DNA of 12,229 bases, taken from positions 14,986 to 27,214 of the forward strand of contig DXUR01000005.1 of the NCBI GenBank assembly GCA_019417795.1. The letters run 5' to 3'. Shown here piece by piece: positions 7,454-12,229 of the stretch (positions within the stretch are counted from its first letter, which is position 1; each line of letters opens with the position of its first letter). Both the position numbers and the translations under genes were made by a program. The notes beneath the pieces are model-generated. The model was not told the origin of the DNA and searched no databases. It saw nothing but the letters and a program-made list of their open reading frames with translations. Source of the DNA: Clostridiales bacterium. GTDB taxonomy: Bacteria; Bacillota_A; Clostridia; Oscillospirales; Oscillospiraceae.

Positions 7454-7756
7454 GTGCCTCAGCAGAAATATGTGAGGGGTTCTTTCCTTCTTGAGGAAAA
7501 CGTTGACGATTCCAAAGCCTACTACGAGCAGCACAAGGCTAAGGTAGATGAAGTTATAGCCTGGGCTAACCAGTTACACATCTCTTATGTAGCTTTTGGC
7601 CTTTCAGCAGATCACACTTATCTGTGCGAATACGAAGTTTACGGCCAGACCACACGGATGTGTAAGGGCGTTGCCTCTGAATTGAAAGCTATGCTTAAAC
7701 CTGAGTGGAAAGGCATTCGCATGGGATACCAGGTTGAGGGGCATACGCTTCAATAA
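7454..7756 (+). CDS. Small hypothetical protein
   Basis: The product is 100 residues from GTG 7454, or 103 from GTG 7445, which overlaps the dut stop as GTGA. I prefer 7454 because the GAGGTGA at 7442-7448 is ideally spaced for it, while 7445 has only a too-close GGA. The protein is mixed charged and soluble, with an N-terminal helical stretch (DDSKAYYEQHKAKVDEVIAW) and a later beta-rich part (SYVAFGLSADHTYLCEYEVYG). No known motif, signal peptide or membrane segment is visible. It is co-transcribed with dut; nothing in the sequence gives a role. Confidence 0.6.
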   Translation: MPQQKYVRGSFLLEENVDDSKAYYEQHKAKVDEVIAWANQLHISYVAFGLSADHTYLCEYEVYGQTTRMCKGVASELKAMLKPEWKGIRMGYQVEGHTLQ

Positions 7757-7769
7757 GGAGAGCTAAAAC

Positions 7770-7955
7770 GTGAATGAAACACCAATTTCACCCACATCTA
7801 AATGGTGTGATAATCAGTCCGTAGACGAGATGGGCAAAGTAATCTGCTTGGCTCATCTCGCCGAGGCCAGAGTTCCAGACTGTCCATACAAAAGTAAGGA
7901 GGAGCGAGCGAGTGCCAAATATCCTTGCTCCGACTATGAAGAGGTGAGAACATGA
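7770..7955 (+). CDS. Very small four-cysteine protein, unknown function
   Basis: The product is 61 residues with a GTG start, AAGGAG at 7755-7760 and a 9-nt spacing. The four Cys are at 13, 26, 38 and 53 (SKWCDN, VICLAHL, PDCPY, YPCSDY), evenly spread, which would fit a small metal-bound or disulfide fold. The stop overlaps the next start (ATGA). The clear ribosome-binding site and tight packing argue that it is real despite its size. No family is recognised. Confidence 0.6.
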   Translation: MNETPISPTSKWCDNQSVDEMGKVICLAHLAEARVPDCPYKSKEERASAKYPCSDYEEVRT

Positions 7956-8260
7956 AAGGTCTATTCCGAAAACGCGGAGGCGGTAAAACGACCGCCTTAG
8001 TTTACACATCAGCGATAACTGGATATCCGATTGTCGTACCAACTACCATCAGCAAGCGTTACGTAAAAGACGTGGCACGGCGGGTAGGTGTATCTATCCC
8101 TGAACCGATTGTTATGTCTGAGGATGCCAGAGGCCGTCGAATTGGCGGTGTACTCATTGACAACGCCGAAGAAATCATCCGGGCGTATGCTGCAGAGCAT
8201 TTCAACGCCCCAGTCATAGCCTATACCATAACGGTAGACGGGGATGGTGATAGCGCATGA
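7952..8260 (+). CDS. Miniature P-loop NTPase-like protein
   Basis: The product is 102 residues. A short basic N-terminus leads into a Walker A-like loop at residues 6-14 (RKRGGGKTT). The first Gly of the classical GxxxxGK[ST] is replaced, but RGxGKT-type loops occur in small phage AAA/helicase-like proteins. 'IGGVLIDNAEE' at 64-74 reads as a Walker B strand, with Asp70 and Asn71 where helicases have Glu. 'PVIAYTITVDGD' may be the next core strand. There is no room for full helicase or AAA lid domains. GAGGTGA at 7941-7947 supports ATG 7952. The stop overlaps the methyltransferase start by 4 nt. Nucleotide binding is likely; hydrolysis and partner are unknown. Confidence 0.65.
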   Translation: MKGLFRKRGGGKTTALVYTSAITGYPIVVPTTISKRYVKDVARRVGVSIPEPIVMSEDARGRRIGGVLIDNAEEIIRAYAAEHFNAPVIAYTITVDGDGDSA

Positions 8261-9126
8261 GCCTCCTCCCTAATATGGTCGTCAATGGCAACTGCTTGGA
8301 AGTCATGAAGGAAATTGATGATGCGAGCATTGACATGATCCTTTGTGATTTGCCTTATGGGGCGACTCAGAACTCATGGGACTCGGTTATCCCGCCTGCT
8401 CCGCTCTGGGAGCAGTATGAGCGGATTATCAAACCGAACGGTGCGATCCTGCTGTTCGGCCAGGATAAATTTACCGCCACCATGATGCTCTCTAACCCTA
8501 AGCTGCACCGCTACAATATCATCTGGGACAAGGTGCTAAAGAGCGGATTTCTCAACGCCAAGAAAATGCCGCTTAGAGAGCACGAGGATATTATGGTATT
8601 CTACAAATCTCCGCCGCCGTATCATCCGCAAATGACAGTTGGCGAGAAAAACCACACCAAGGGCAAGGCCGTAGGGAAACAGGCGGAAGACGTTCATTCT
8701 AACCGGAGCTATGGCAACTATACATTGGTAGAGTCGCCAGACGGTAACATGAAGTACCCAGCGTCAATTTGGCGCTTCCCTAAACCCCACCCGTCCGTAG
8801 CGCTCCACGCCACTGAAAAACCTGTTGATCTGTTGCGCTACGCAATCCGTACTTACACTGACAGGAATGCAATCGTCCTGGATAACTGTTGCGGCACCGG
8901 ATCTACTCTCATTGCTGCCAAGCTGGAAGGACGCAGATACATTGGGATTGACAGTGGCGTGTGCGATAAAAAGAAAAGCCCTTACTATGGAATGCCTTGG
9001 GCGCAAGTAGCTCAAATCAGATTGGAGGCGATCGACCATGAACCTGCCGATGAACCTGAACGACATCGACCTTTGGGAGAAGGAACTACTGAAGGGGTTT
9101 GCACTCCCTCTGGGGTTTCTGCCTGA
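8257..9126 (+). CDS. DNA methyltransferase, beta-class N6-adenine/N4-cytosine type
   Basis: The product is 289 residues. Motif IV is DLPYG at 31-35 (the [DNS]PPY variant DLPY). The AdoMet-binding motifs come later, 'HATEKP' (motif X) at 184-189 and 'LDNCCGTGSTLIAA' (motif I) at 208-221, followed by 'GRRYIGID'. The IV-before-I order defines the N6_N4 beta class, methylating adenine N6 or cytosine N4. No restriction endonuclease is next to it, so it may be an orphan enzyme protecting phage DNA or marking it. Translation is coupled to the P-loop gene (ATGA at 8257). The last ~29 residues are encoded inside the next gene and look unlike family sequence, so the enzyme proper may end near residue 260. 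Target sequence is unknown. Confidence 0.9.
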   Translation: MSLLPNMVVNGNCLEVMKEIDDASIDMILCDLPYGATQNSWDSVIPPAPLWEQYERIIKPNGAILLFGQDKFTATMMLSNPKLHRYNIIWDKVLKSGFLNAKKMPLREHEDIMVFYKSPPPYHPQMTVGEKNHTKGKAVGKQAEDVHSNRSYGNYTLVESPDGNMKYPASIWRFPKPHPSVALHATEKPVDLLRYAIRTYTDRNAIVLDNCCGTGSTLIAAKLEGRRYIGIDSGVCDKKKSPYYGMPWAQVAQIRLEAIDHEPADEPERHRPLGEGTTEGVCTPSGVSA

Positions 9127-9586
9127 AATCGGTGAAGTAGTGAACATTCTCGAACCGTTCAAAAGACTGACTATTTTTGAGCCGGTCGAAAAAGACGGAG
9201 AGACAACCGAAAAGAAAGTCACTGTAGGTATCATATACCGCTCCGATGGCTTATATGCTTGGGATAACAGCAGAGCTATACCCAACAAGTATGACGAGGC
9301 TATCAAATGGAGTCCAGCCAGCCAGCTCCCGGAATATGCCATTCGGCGTAAGGCTATTGTCACCAAGTTCGAGTACAAGCCGCTTCGATCCTTTACCGCT
9401 GATGACATCAAACTTCTTCGGTTGGACTATGCTTCACAAGATGATCCCCAGCTTCTTATGGAGGAATATCTGCCCATCAAGAACTTTGAGTTGTTGTATG
9501 GCTGGTGGAAACAGCACTATAAAGCGACCCTGAAAGACTGCGACAATCCACAGGCCATTATCCTCCATCTTGCTTCAACAGACTGA
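9038..9586 (+). CDS. Hypothetical protein, possible ASCH/PUA-like fold
   Basis: The product is 182 residues. GGAGG at 9024-9028 gives ATG 9038 good support, although this start lies 89 nt inside the methyltransferase gene; ATG 9050 lacks a ribosome-binding site. The pattern 'YRSDGLYAW...', 'IKWSPASQLPEYAIRRKAIV', 'PLRSFTADDIKLL' and a late 'FELLYGWWKQHY' then 'DNPQAIILHL' resembles the layout of phage ASCH/PUA-like proteins (beta-barrel with a 'W.SR..L.V..V..ERLQDI' strand and an 'LW...Y....NPWVWVI' end). That is a visual match only, and the fold is an inference. No signal peptide or membrane segment is seen. It is the last gene before the 9587-9708 gap. Confidence 0.6.
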   Translation: MNLPMNLNDIDLWEKELLKGFALPLGFLPEIGEVVNILEPFKRLTIFEPVEKDGETTEKKVTVGIIYRSDGLYAWDNSRAIPNKYDEAIKWSPASQLPEYAIRRKAIVTKFEYKPLRSFTADDIKLLRLDYASQDDPQLLMEEYLPIKNFELLYGWWKQHYKATLKDCDNPQAIILHLASTD

Positions 9587-9599
9587 CAACAAACTTCAT

Positions 9600-9610
9600 T
9601 AGCAACAAAG
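9600..9610 (+). repeat. Partial copy (11 bp) of the leader repeat, copy 2
   Basis: TAGCAACAAAG matches the first part of the 19-bp repeat and lies 65 bp before the corresponding bases of the full copy at 9664-9682. It is followed by AAAAT instead of TAAAT, and immediately abuts the hairpin's left arm. It lies about 19 bp upstream of the -35 box, so the two copies flank the promoter. Confidence 0.5.
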
Positions 9611-9612
9611 AA

Positions 9613-9652
9613 AATCACGGCTTCCCTCTTGACAAATTGGGAGGCCGTGATT
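9613..9652. other. 14-bp hairpin; possible minus-strand terminator, promoter element in loop
   Basis: The left arm 9613-9626 pairs with 9639-9652 over 14 bp with a single G-T wobble (9622/9643), leaving a 12-nt loop. On the + strand the stem is followed by TTATACTATG, a poor U-tract, so + strand termination would be weak. On the minus strand it runs into TTCTTTGTTG, a moderate U-rich tail, which makes an intrinsic terminator for antisense transcripts plausible. The loop holds the TTGACA of the promoter, and the right arm forms most of its spacer. Confidence 0.6.
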
Positions 9653-9657
9653 ATACT
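9629..9657 (+). promoter_or_regulatory. Sigma70/SigA-type promoter
   Basis: The -35 box TTGACA (9629-9634) is a perfect consensus. A 17-bp spacer follows, then the -10 box TATACT (9652-9657), one mismatch from TATAAT. Initiation is expected near 9664, exactly where the full repeat begins. It would drive the unit starting at 9709. This is the only clear promoter seen in the window, so transcription of the 9.5 kb upstream probably comes from outside it or from unrecognised phage promoters. Confidence 0.8.
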
Positions 9658-9663
9658 ATGTAT

Positions 9664-9682
9664 ATAGCAACAAAGTAAATTA
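9664..9682 (+). repeat. 19-bp leader repeat, copy 3 (at predicted transcript start)
   Basis: Identical over 19 bp to 1506-1524. It begins 7 nt after the -10 box, so it would be the very 5' end of the mRNA (or an operator over +1 to +19). The AGGAGG of the 9709 gene follows at 9695-9700. Confidence 0.6.
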
Positions 9683-9708
9683 TTCTATCCTTATAGGAGG
9701 ACTGCCAA

Positions 9709-10161
9709 ATGAAAGTAGCTATGGTAAAGCATAAGCCCTATGGCAAGGTATTCTGGTTCGAGATCCCTGAGCACCTTGTAGGCAAACTTCAGCCCGGATT
9801 TCGCGTGGCCTGTAATACAGCGCGTGGTCGGCGGTATGGCACCGTAGTGGCTGCGGATCTTGACGAGCAGGATGTGAAAGAGGTTATGTTGGCCTCCGGC
9901 GCTACCTTCCCGCTCTCCACAATCGAAGCCACCACCCAGAAGGTACTGATGAGCGCCATCAAGATTCCGGGATATATGGCCCGCACAAAGCCCAGCGATG
10001 AAAAGATCGCAAAGCGTTTTCTGGAGTTCTATCATACCGGCCAGTTTAATACCAATGTTGCCCTGGACGATAACGCCGTCTTGATTGACGGCTATTCCGC
10101 CTATCTGGTAGCGCAAAAAGTTGGTCTCACGTTCCTCCCTGCAATCTACAAGGAGGTCTGA
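9709..10161 (+). CDS. Hypothetical protein with PriA/PSP1-like N-terminus and ParB-like C-terminal motif
   Basis: The product is 150 residues and first gene after the promoter, with AGGAGG at 9695-9700. Residues ~1-50 ('VFWFEIPEHLVGKLQPGFRV' then a GRRYGTVV strand) resemble the small beta module at the N-terminus of PriA or of PSP1-like proteins (...P..L...L.PG..V......G...G.V). Residues ~105-145 (YHTGQFNTNVALDDNAVLID, then GYSAYLVAQKVGLTFLPA) resemble the ParB-like 'G.....I.VDENGVLVDGYRRY.AAKELG...VPV' strand-helix pattern. Both are by-eye resemblances, and the catalytic parts of ParB-like nucleases are not complete. No enzymatic assignment is made. DNA binding is plausible. Confidence 0.7.
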   Translation: MKVAMVKHKPYGKVFWFEIPEHLVGKLQPGFRVACNTARGRRYGTVVAADLDEQDVKEVMLASGATFPLSTIEATTQKVLMSAIKIPGYMARTKPSDEKIAKRFLEFYHTGQFNTNVALDDNAVLIDGYSAYLVAQKVGLTFLPAIYKEV

Positions 10162-10164
10162 GGT

Positions 10165-10905
10165 ATGCCCGGATTTGTAAAACCTACAAGAAAGGTCGTC
10201 AACATTGAAGACGCCTTTGGAGAGCTGATTGGGAAGAAACTCATAAAGGATCTCCATGACAATGAGGAGATTTGCCCTGTTTGTCATGGTACCGGCCTCC
10301 GTATCGAAGATAATCCTTATGGGTTGTCTGACGACCCCGATAAGAGAGCCGGCCAATTCCCCTACAAGCACCAGTCTATCCGGTTCTGCCCGAACTGTTA
10401 TAACGGTGTTGTACGTTTTTGCCCCGACTGTGGAAAGCAGATTCCGAGATGCCGAACACTTTGCGACTGCGACGCCGTTGTGCAGCGCCGCCAGCAGGAA
10501 GAAAACCGCAAAGAAAAAGAACGGCTCGAAAAAGCAGAAAAGCACGAGCCGGATGCGCTCGGGTCGTTGTTTACAATGGCGCAAAGTGACTTCTACCCTC
10601 ACAACGAAGGATATTTCAGCTGCTGGGAGGATTTCTTTGATAGCTGGAATGAAGATTGTGAAGAGTTCACGGAGAAGCCGCTGTACGTATGGGGAACCGA
10701 AGAGGTAGAGATGAGTTTCGATGCTTCAAGCATTGTATCTGACGCCTGCGAGGATATGTATGAAGACGCCTATGATGACATTGGAGCAGACGCTGTTGCT
10801 GAAATGCAGCGCTACCTCGACGAGTGGAAAAAGAAATATGGGCGCACGTCCTATTTACTGACTACCAAGCACGCTATCCGTATTCCTTGGGAGGAGATGA
10901 AATAA
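10165..10905 (+). CDS. Multi-zinc-ribbon protein with acidic C-terminal domain, unknown function
   Basis: The product is 246 residues, with AAGGAGGT at 10150-10157 overlapping the end of the previous gene. The Cys pairs are C37/C40 (CPVCHGTG, like one DnaJ zinc-finger repeat), C75/C78, C86/C89 (CPDCG), then C96, C100 and C102; together they could hold two zinc ions. A charged coiled-coil-like helix spans ~104-128 (QRRQQEENRKEKERLEKAEK). The remainder (~148-246) is acidic, with 'PLYVWGTEEVEMSFDASSIV', 'EDMYEDAYDDI' and a closing IPWEEM. There is no J-domain, so it is not a DnaJ. A nucleic-acid or protein adaptor is a guess. The next gene starts 2 nt after its stop. Confidence 0.72.
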   Translation: MPGFVKPTRKVVNIEDAFGELIGKKLIKDLHDNEEICPVCHGTGLRIEDNPYGLSDDPDKRAGQFPYKHQSIRFCPNCYNGVVRFCPDCGKQIPRCRTLCDCDAVVQRRQQEENRKEKERLEKAEKHEPDALGSLFTMAQSDFYPHNEGYFSCWEDFFDSWNEDCEEFTEKPLYVWGTEEVEMSFDASSIVSDACEDMYEDAYDDIGADAVAEMQRYLDEWKKKYGRTSYLLTTKHAIRIPWEEMK

Positions 10906-10907
10906 CA

Positions 10908-11762
10908 ATGGCAAAGAAAAACGACAGTCTGGGCGACCGCATGAAAGGCTATGAAGGTGTTTCTCGCAACTTCTTAACCCGCCGTGTACCTGCGATCATC
11001 CGGCTTGACGGCAAGGCATTCCATACCTTCACGAAGGGCATGGAAAAACCTTTCGACCCCGTACTGACTCAGGCTATGCAGGAGACGATGAAGTATCTCT
11101 GTGAGAACATCCAGGGCTGTGTGCTTGGATACACTCAGTCCGATGAGATCACTCTGGTGCTGACAGACTATGCTACTATTCAGACCGACGCCTGGTTTGG
11201 ATATAACATTCAGAAAATGTGCAGCGTTTCGGCGTCGATGGCAACTATGGCATTTAACAGGGAGTTTGAACGTATCGCTGAGGATTGGTTTCACGACAAT
11301 GGCCCGTATTGGGGATCTATCGGTGTCGATGTTGACGTCGATCTTACTCTATATGAACGGTACAATGCCTACCAGAAAAAGATGTGCACTGCCATGTTCG
11401 ACTCCCGCGTTTTCTCTGTCCCAAAAGAAGAGGTCTGTAACTGTCTGATCTGGCGGCAGCAGGACGCAACCCGAAACAGCATTGAGGCCGTAGGTCAGGC
11501 CAATTTTAGCCACCACGAGCTGCACAAAAAGACCTGCAACATGATTCAGGAAATGCTTTGGTCTCAGAGAGGCATTAACTGGAACGATTTCCCCACAGAG
11601 CTGAAGCGCGGTTCCTGTTGCATTAAACGGCAGTTTGAAGAAACCATCGACGATCCTCGCAACCCCGGCCAGAAAATTACCGTATGCCGTAACAGATGGA
11701 TCATCGACCACGAAATTCCCGTCTTCACTCAGGATCGGGAATATATCGAAAAGCTGATTTAA
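10908..11762 (+). CDS. Thg1-like protein (tRNA 5'-end guanylyltransferase / 3'-5' polymerase family)
   Basis: The product is 284 residues from ATG 10908, chosen for the GGAGGAGATGA just upstream (10890-10900); an earlier in-frame ATG at 10824 lies inside the previous gene without such a site. Thg1 palm motifs are clear: 'IIRLDGKAFHTFTKGM' at 30-45 with metal ligand D34, and 'GYTQSDEITLVL' at 74-85 with D79/E80. Also present are 'DSRVFSVP' at 165-172 and 'IWRQQDATRNSIE' at 181-193, then 'GINWNDFPTELKRG' at 222-235. Eukaryotic Thg1 has HINNLYN where this has ATRNSIE, as in Thg1-like proteins that repair 5'-truncated tRNAs by templated 3'-5' addition. That role here is inferred. No tRNA gene was noticed in the window. 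Confidence 0.88.
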   Translation: MAKKNDSLGDRMKGYEGVSRNFLTRRVPAIIRLDGKAFHTFTKGMEKPFDPVLTQAMQETMKYLCENIQGCVLGYTQSDEITLVLTDYATIQTDAWFGYNIQKMCSVSASMATMAFNREFERIAEDWFHDNGPYWGSIGVDVDVDLTLYERYNAYQKKMCTAMFDSRVFSVPKEEVCNCLIWRQQDATRNSIEAVGQANFSHHELHKKTCNMIQEMLWSQRGINWNDFPTELKRGSCCIKRQFEETIDDPRNPGQKITVCRNRWIIDHEIPVFTQDREYIEKLI

Positions 11763-11775
11763 GGAGGTCATAAAA

Positions 11776-12090
11776 ATGTCCCATATCTATGAGAATGATA
11801 CGAAACCCATTCTGAGCGACCCTCCGTACCTGCTGCAATTCATTTTGGCCGTGGTACTGTCTGTGCTCTGCGGAGCGACCATCATGTTCATGTGGAACTG
11901 GTTCGTTGTTCCTCTCGGACTGCCTATGATTGGTCTGGTGCAAGCGCTGGGGCTTGATACACTCATCACATTCATTGTGACTACCAGAGTCAATACCAAC
12001 CCCGGCCCGTTCTGGGATCGCTGGATTATTGCTATCACCTACGCACTTCTCACACTGTTCAGCGGGTGGCTGCTCCACTTCTTCATGTAA
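11776..12090 (+). CDS. Small membrane protein with three predicted transmembrane helices
   Basis: The product is 104 residues, with AAGGAGGT at 11761-11768 directly after the Thg1-like stop. Hydrophobic stretches lie at about 18-42, 48-68 and 82-103, with short loops bearing charges (TRVNTNPGPFWDR) between helices 2 and 3. There is no signal peptide or catalytic motif. A holin is one option by size and helix number, but the gene is far from any obvious endolysin (the SleB-type hydrolase is 10 kb away) and lacks the usual charged C-terminal tail. I therefore leave it unassigned. Confidence 0.65.
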   Translation: MSHIYENDTKPILSDPPYLLQFILAVVLSVLCGATIMFMWNWFVVPLGLPMIGLVQALGLDTLITFIVTTRVNTNPGPFWDRWIIAITYALLTLFSGWLLHFFM

Positions 12091-12107
12091 CCCAGGAGGA
12101 TATCACA

Positions 12108-12229
12108 ATGGATACACAAATGGTATTGACCCACACGGGTAAAATCTACTTCAACCGATCGCTCGGTTTGGAGTTTCTTACCGTGGGTGACTACGGCAAA
12201 GAAAACAACATCAAAGCCGACTTCCTCGG
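12108..12229 (+). CDS. 5' end of an unidentified gene, cut by right edge
   Basis: Forty codons are visible from ATG 12108, with AGGAGGA at 12094-12100 and 7-nt spacing. The frame stays open to the last base. The stretch 'LEFLTVGDYGKENNIKADFL' vaguely recalls the start of phage radical-SAM proteins, which I cannot confirm because any CxxxCxxC motif would lie outside the window. Treat the function as unknown. Confidence 0.6.
   Translation, partial: MDTQMVLTHTGKIYFNRSLGLEFLTVGDYGKENNIKADFL

Noticed and set aside
9613..9652. Hairpin as a strong + strand intrinsic terminator for the upstream genes
   Set aside because: The stem is followed by TTATACTATG, not a U-run. The U-rich tail is on the minus-strand side, so + strand termination would be weak at best.
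9691..10602. 303-codon minus-strand open frame
   Set aside because: Shadow of the two + strand genes at 9709 and 10165; no ribosome-binding site or motif.
10824..10907. Earlier in-frame ATG for the Thg1-like gene
   Set aside because: It lies within the preceding gene with no ribosome-binding site, and family similarity begins after ATG 10908, which has GGAGGAGATGA upstream.
1..12229. CRISPR array, tRNA or rRNA gene, insertion sequence
   Set aside because: No regularly spaced repeats, tRNA-like cloverleaf, rRNA sequence or transposase was noticed; almost every base is in + strand coding sequence.

Overview
This window reads as part of a large tailed-phage (or phage-like element) genome whose host is probably an anaerobic Bacillota/Clostridia bacterium. 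The reasons are dense one-strand coding with 1-30 nt gaps or short overlaps, strong AAGGAGG/GAGGTGA ribosome-binding sites in front of almost every gene, roughly half G+C by eye, many small unassigned proteins, and a set of replication and nucleotide genes typical of big virulent phages. An oxygen-sensitive class III ribonucleotide reductase (NrdD/NrdG) and a clostridial-style ThyX point to an anaerobic gut-type Firmicute. No structural, packaging or integration gene is present, so a large plasmid cannot be fully excluded.

Layout, all on the + strand. 1-906 is the C-terminal part of a DNA polymerase III alpha subunit, cut by the left edge. 919-1506 is a membrane-anchored SleB-type cell wall hydrolase. 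1541-6159 is a nucleotide-supply block: flavin-dependent thymidylate synthase (thyX), deoxynucleoside monophosphate kinase, 5'-deoxynucleotidase, anaerobic ribonucleotide reductase (nrdD) and its radical-SAM activase (nrdG), joined by 4-26 nt overlaps. 6152-8260 holds small proteins around a dUTPase (dut): a zinc-ribbon protein, a Cys-rich protein, two small unknowns and a ~100-residue P-loop protein. 8257-9586 is a beta-class DNA methyltransferase whose 3' end overlaps the next gene (possible ASCH/PUA-like fold) by 89 nt. 9587-9708 is the only intergenic gap over 100 bp. It carries a near-consensus sigma70-type promoter nested in a 14-bp hairpin and flanked by copies of a short repeat that also occurs in the thyX leader. 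9709-12229 is the downstream unit: an unknown two-part protein, a zinc-ribbon/acidic protein, a Thg1-like 3'-5' polymerase, a three-helix membrane protein and the start of a gene cut by the right edge.

Taken together, NrdD/NrdG would make dNTPs from NTPs anaerobically, Dut would give dUMP, ThyX would make dTMP, and the dNMP kinase would return monophosphates to the pool used by the phage polymerase. The neighbouring 5'-deoxynucleotidase runs against the kinase and may be selective. The Thg1-like protein suggests phage-directed tRNA 5'-end repair, and the methyltransferase may protect phage DNA. No wholly new system can be proven from sequence alone. The most unusual DNA feature is the repeat/hairpin/promoter arrangement at 9599-9682.
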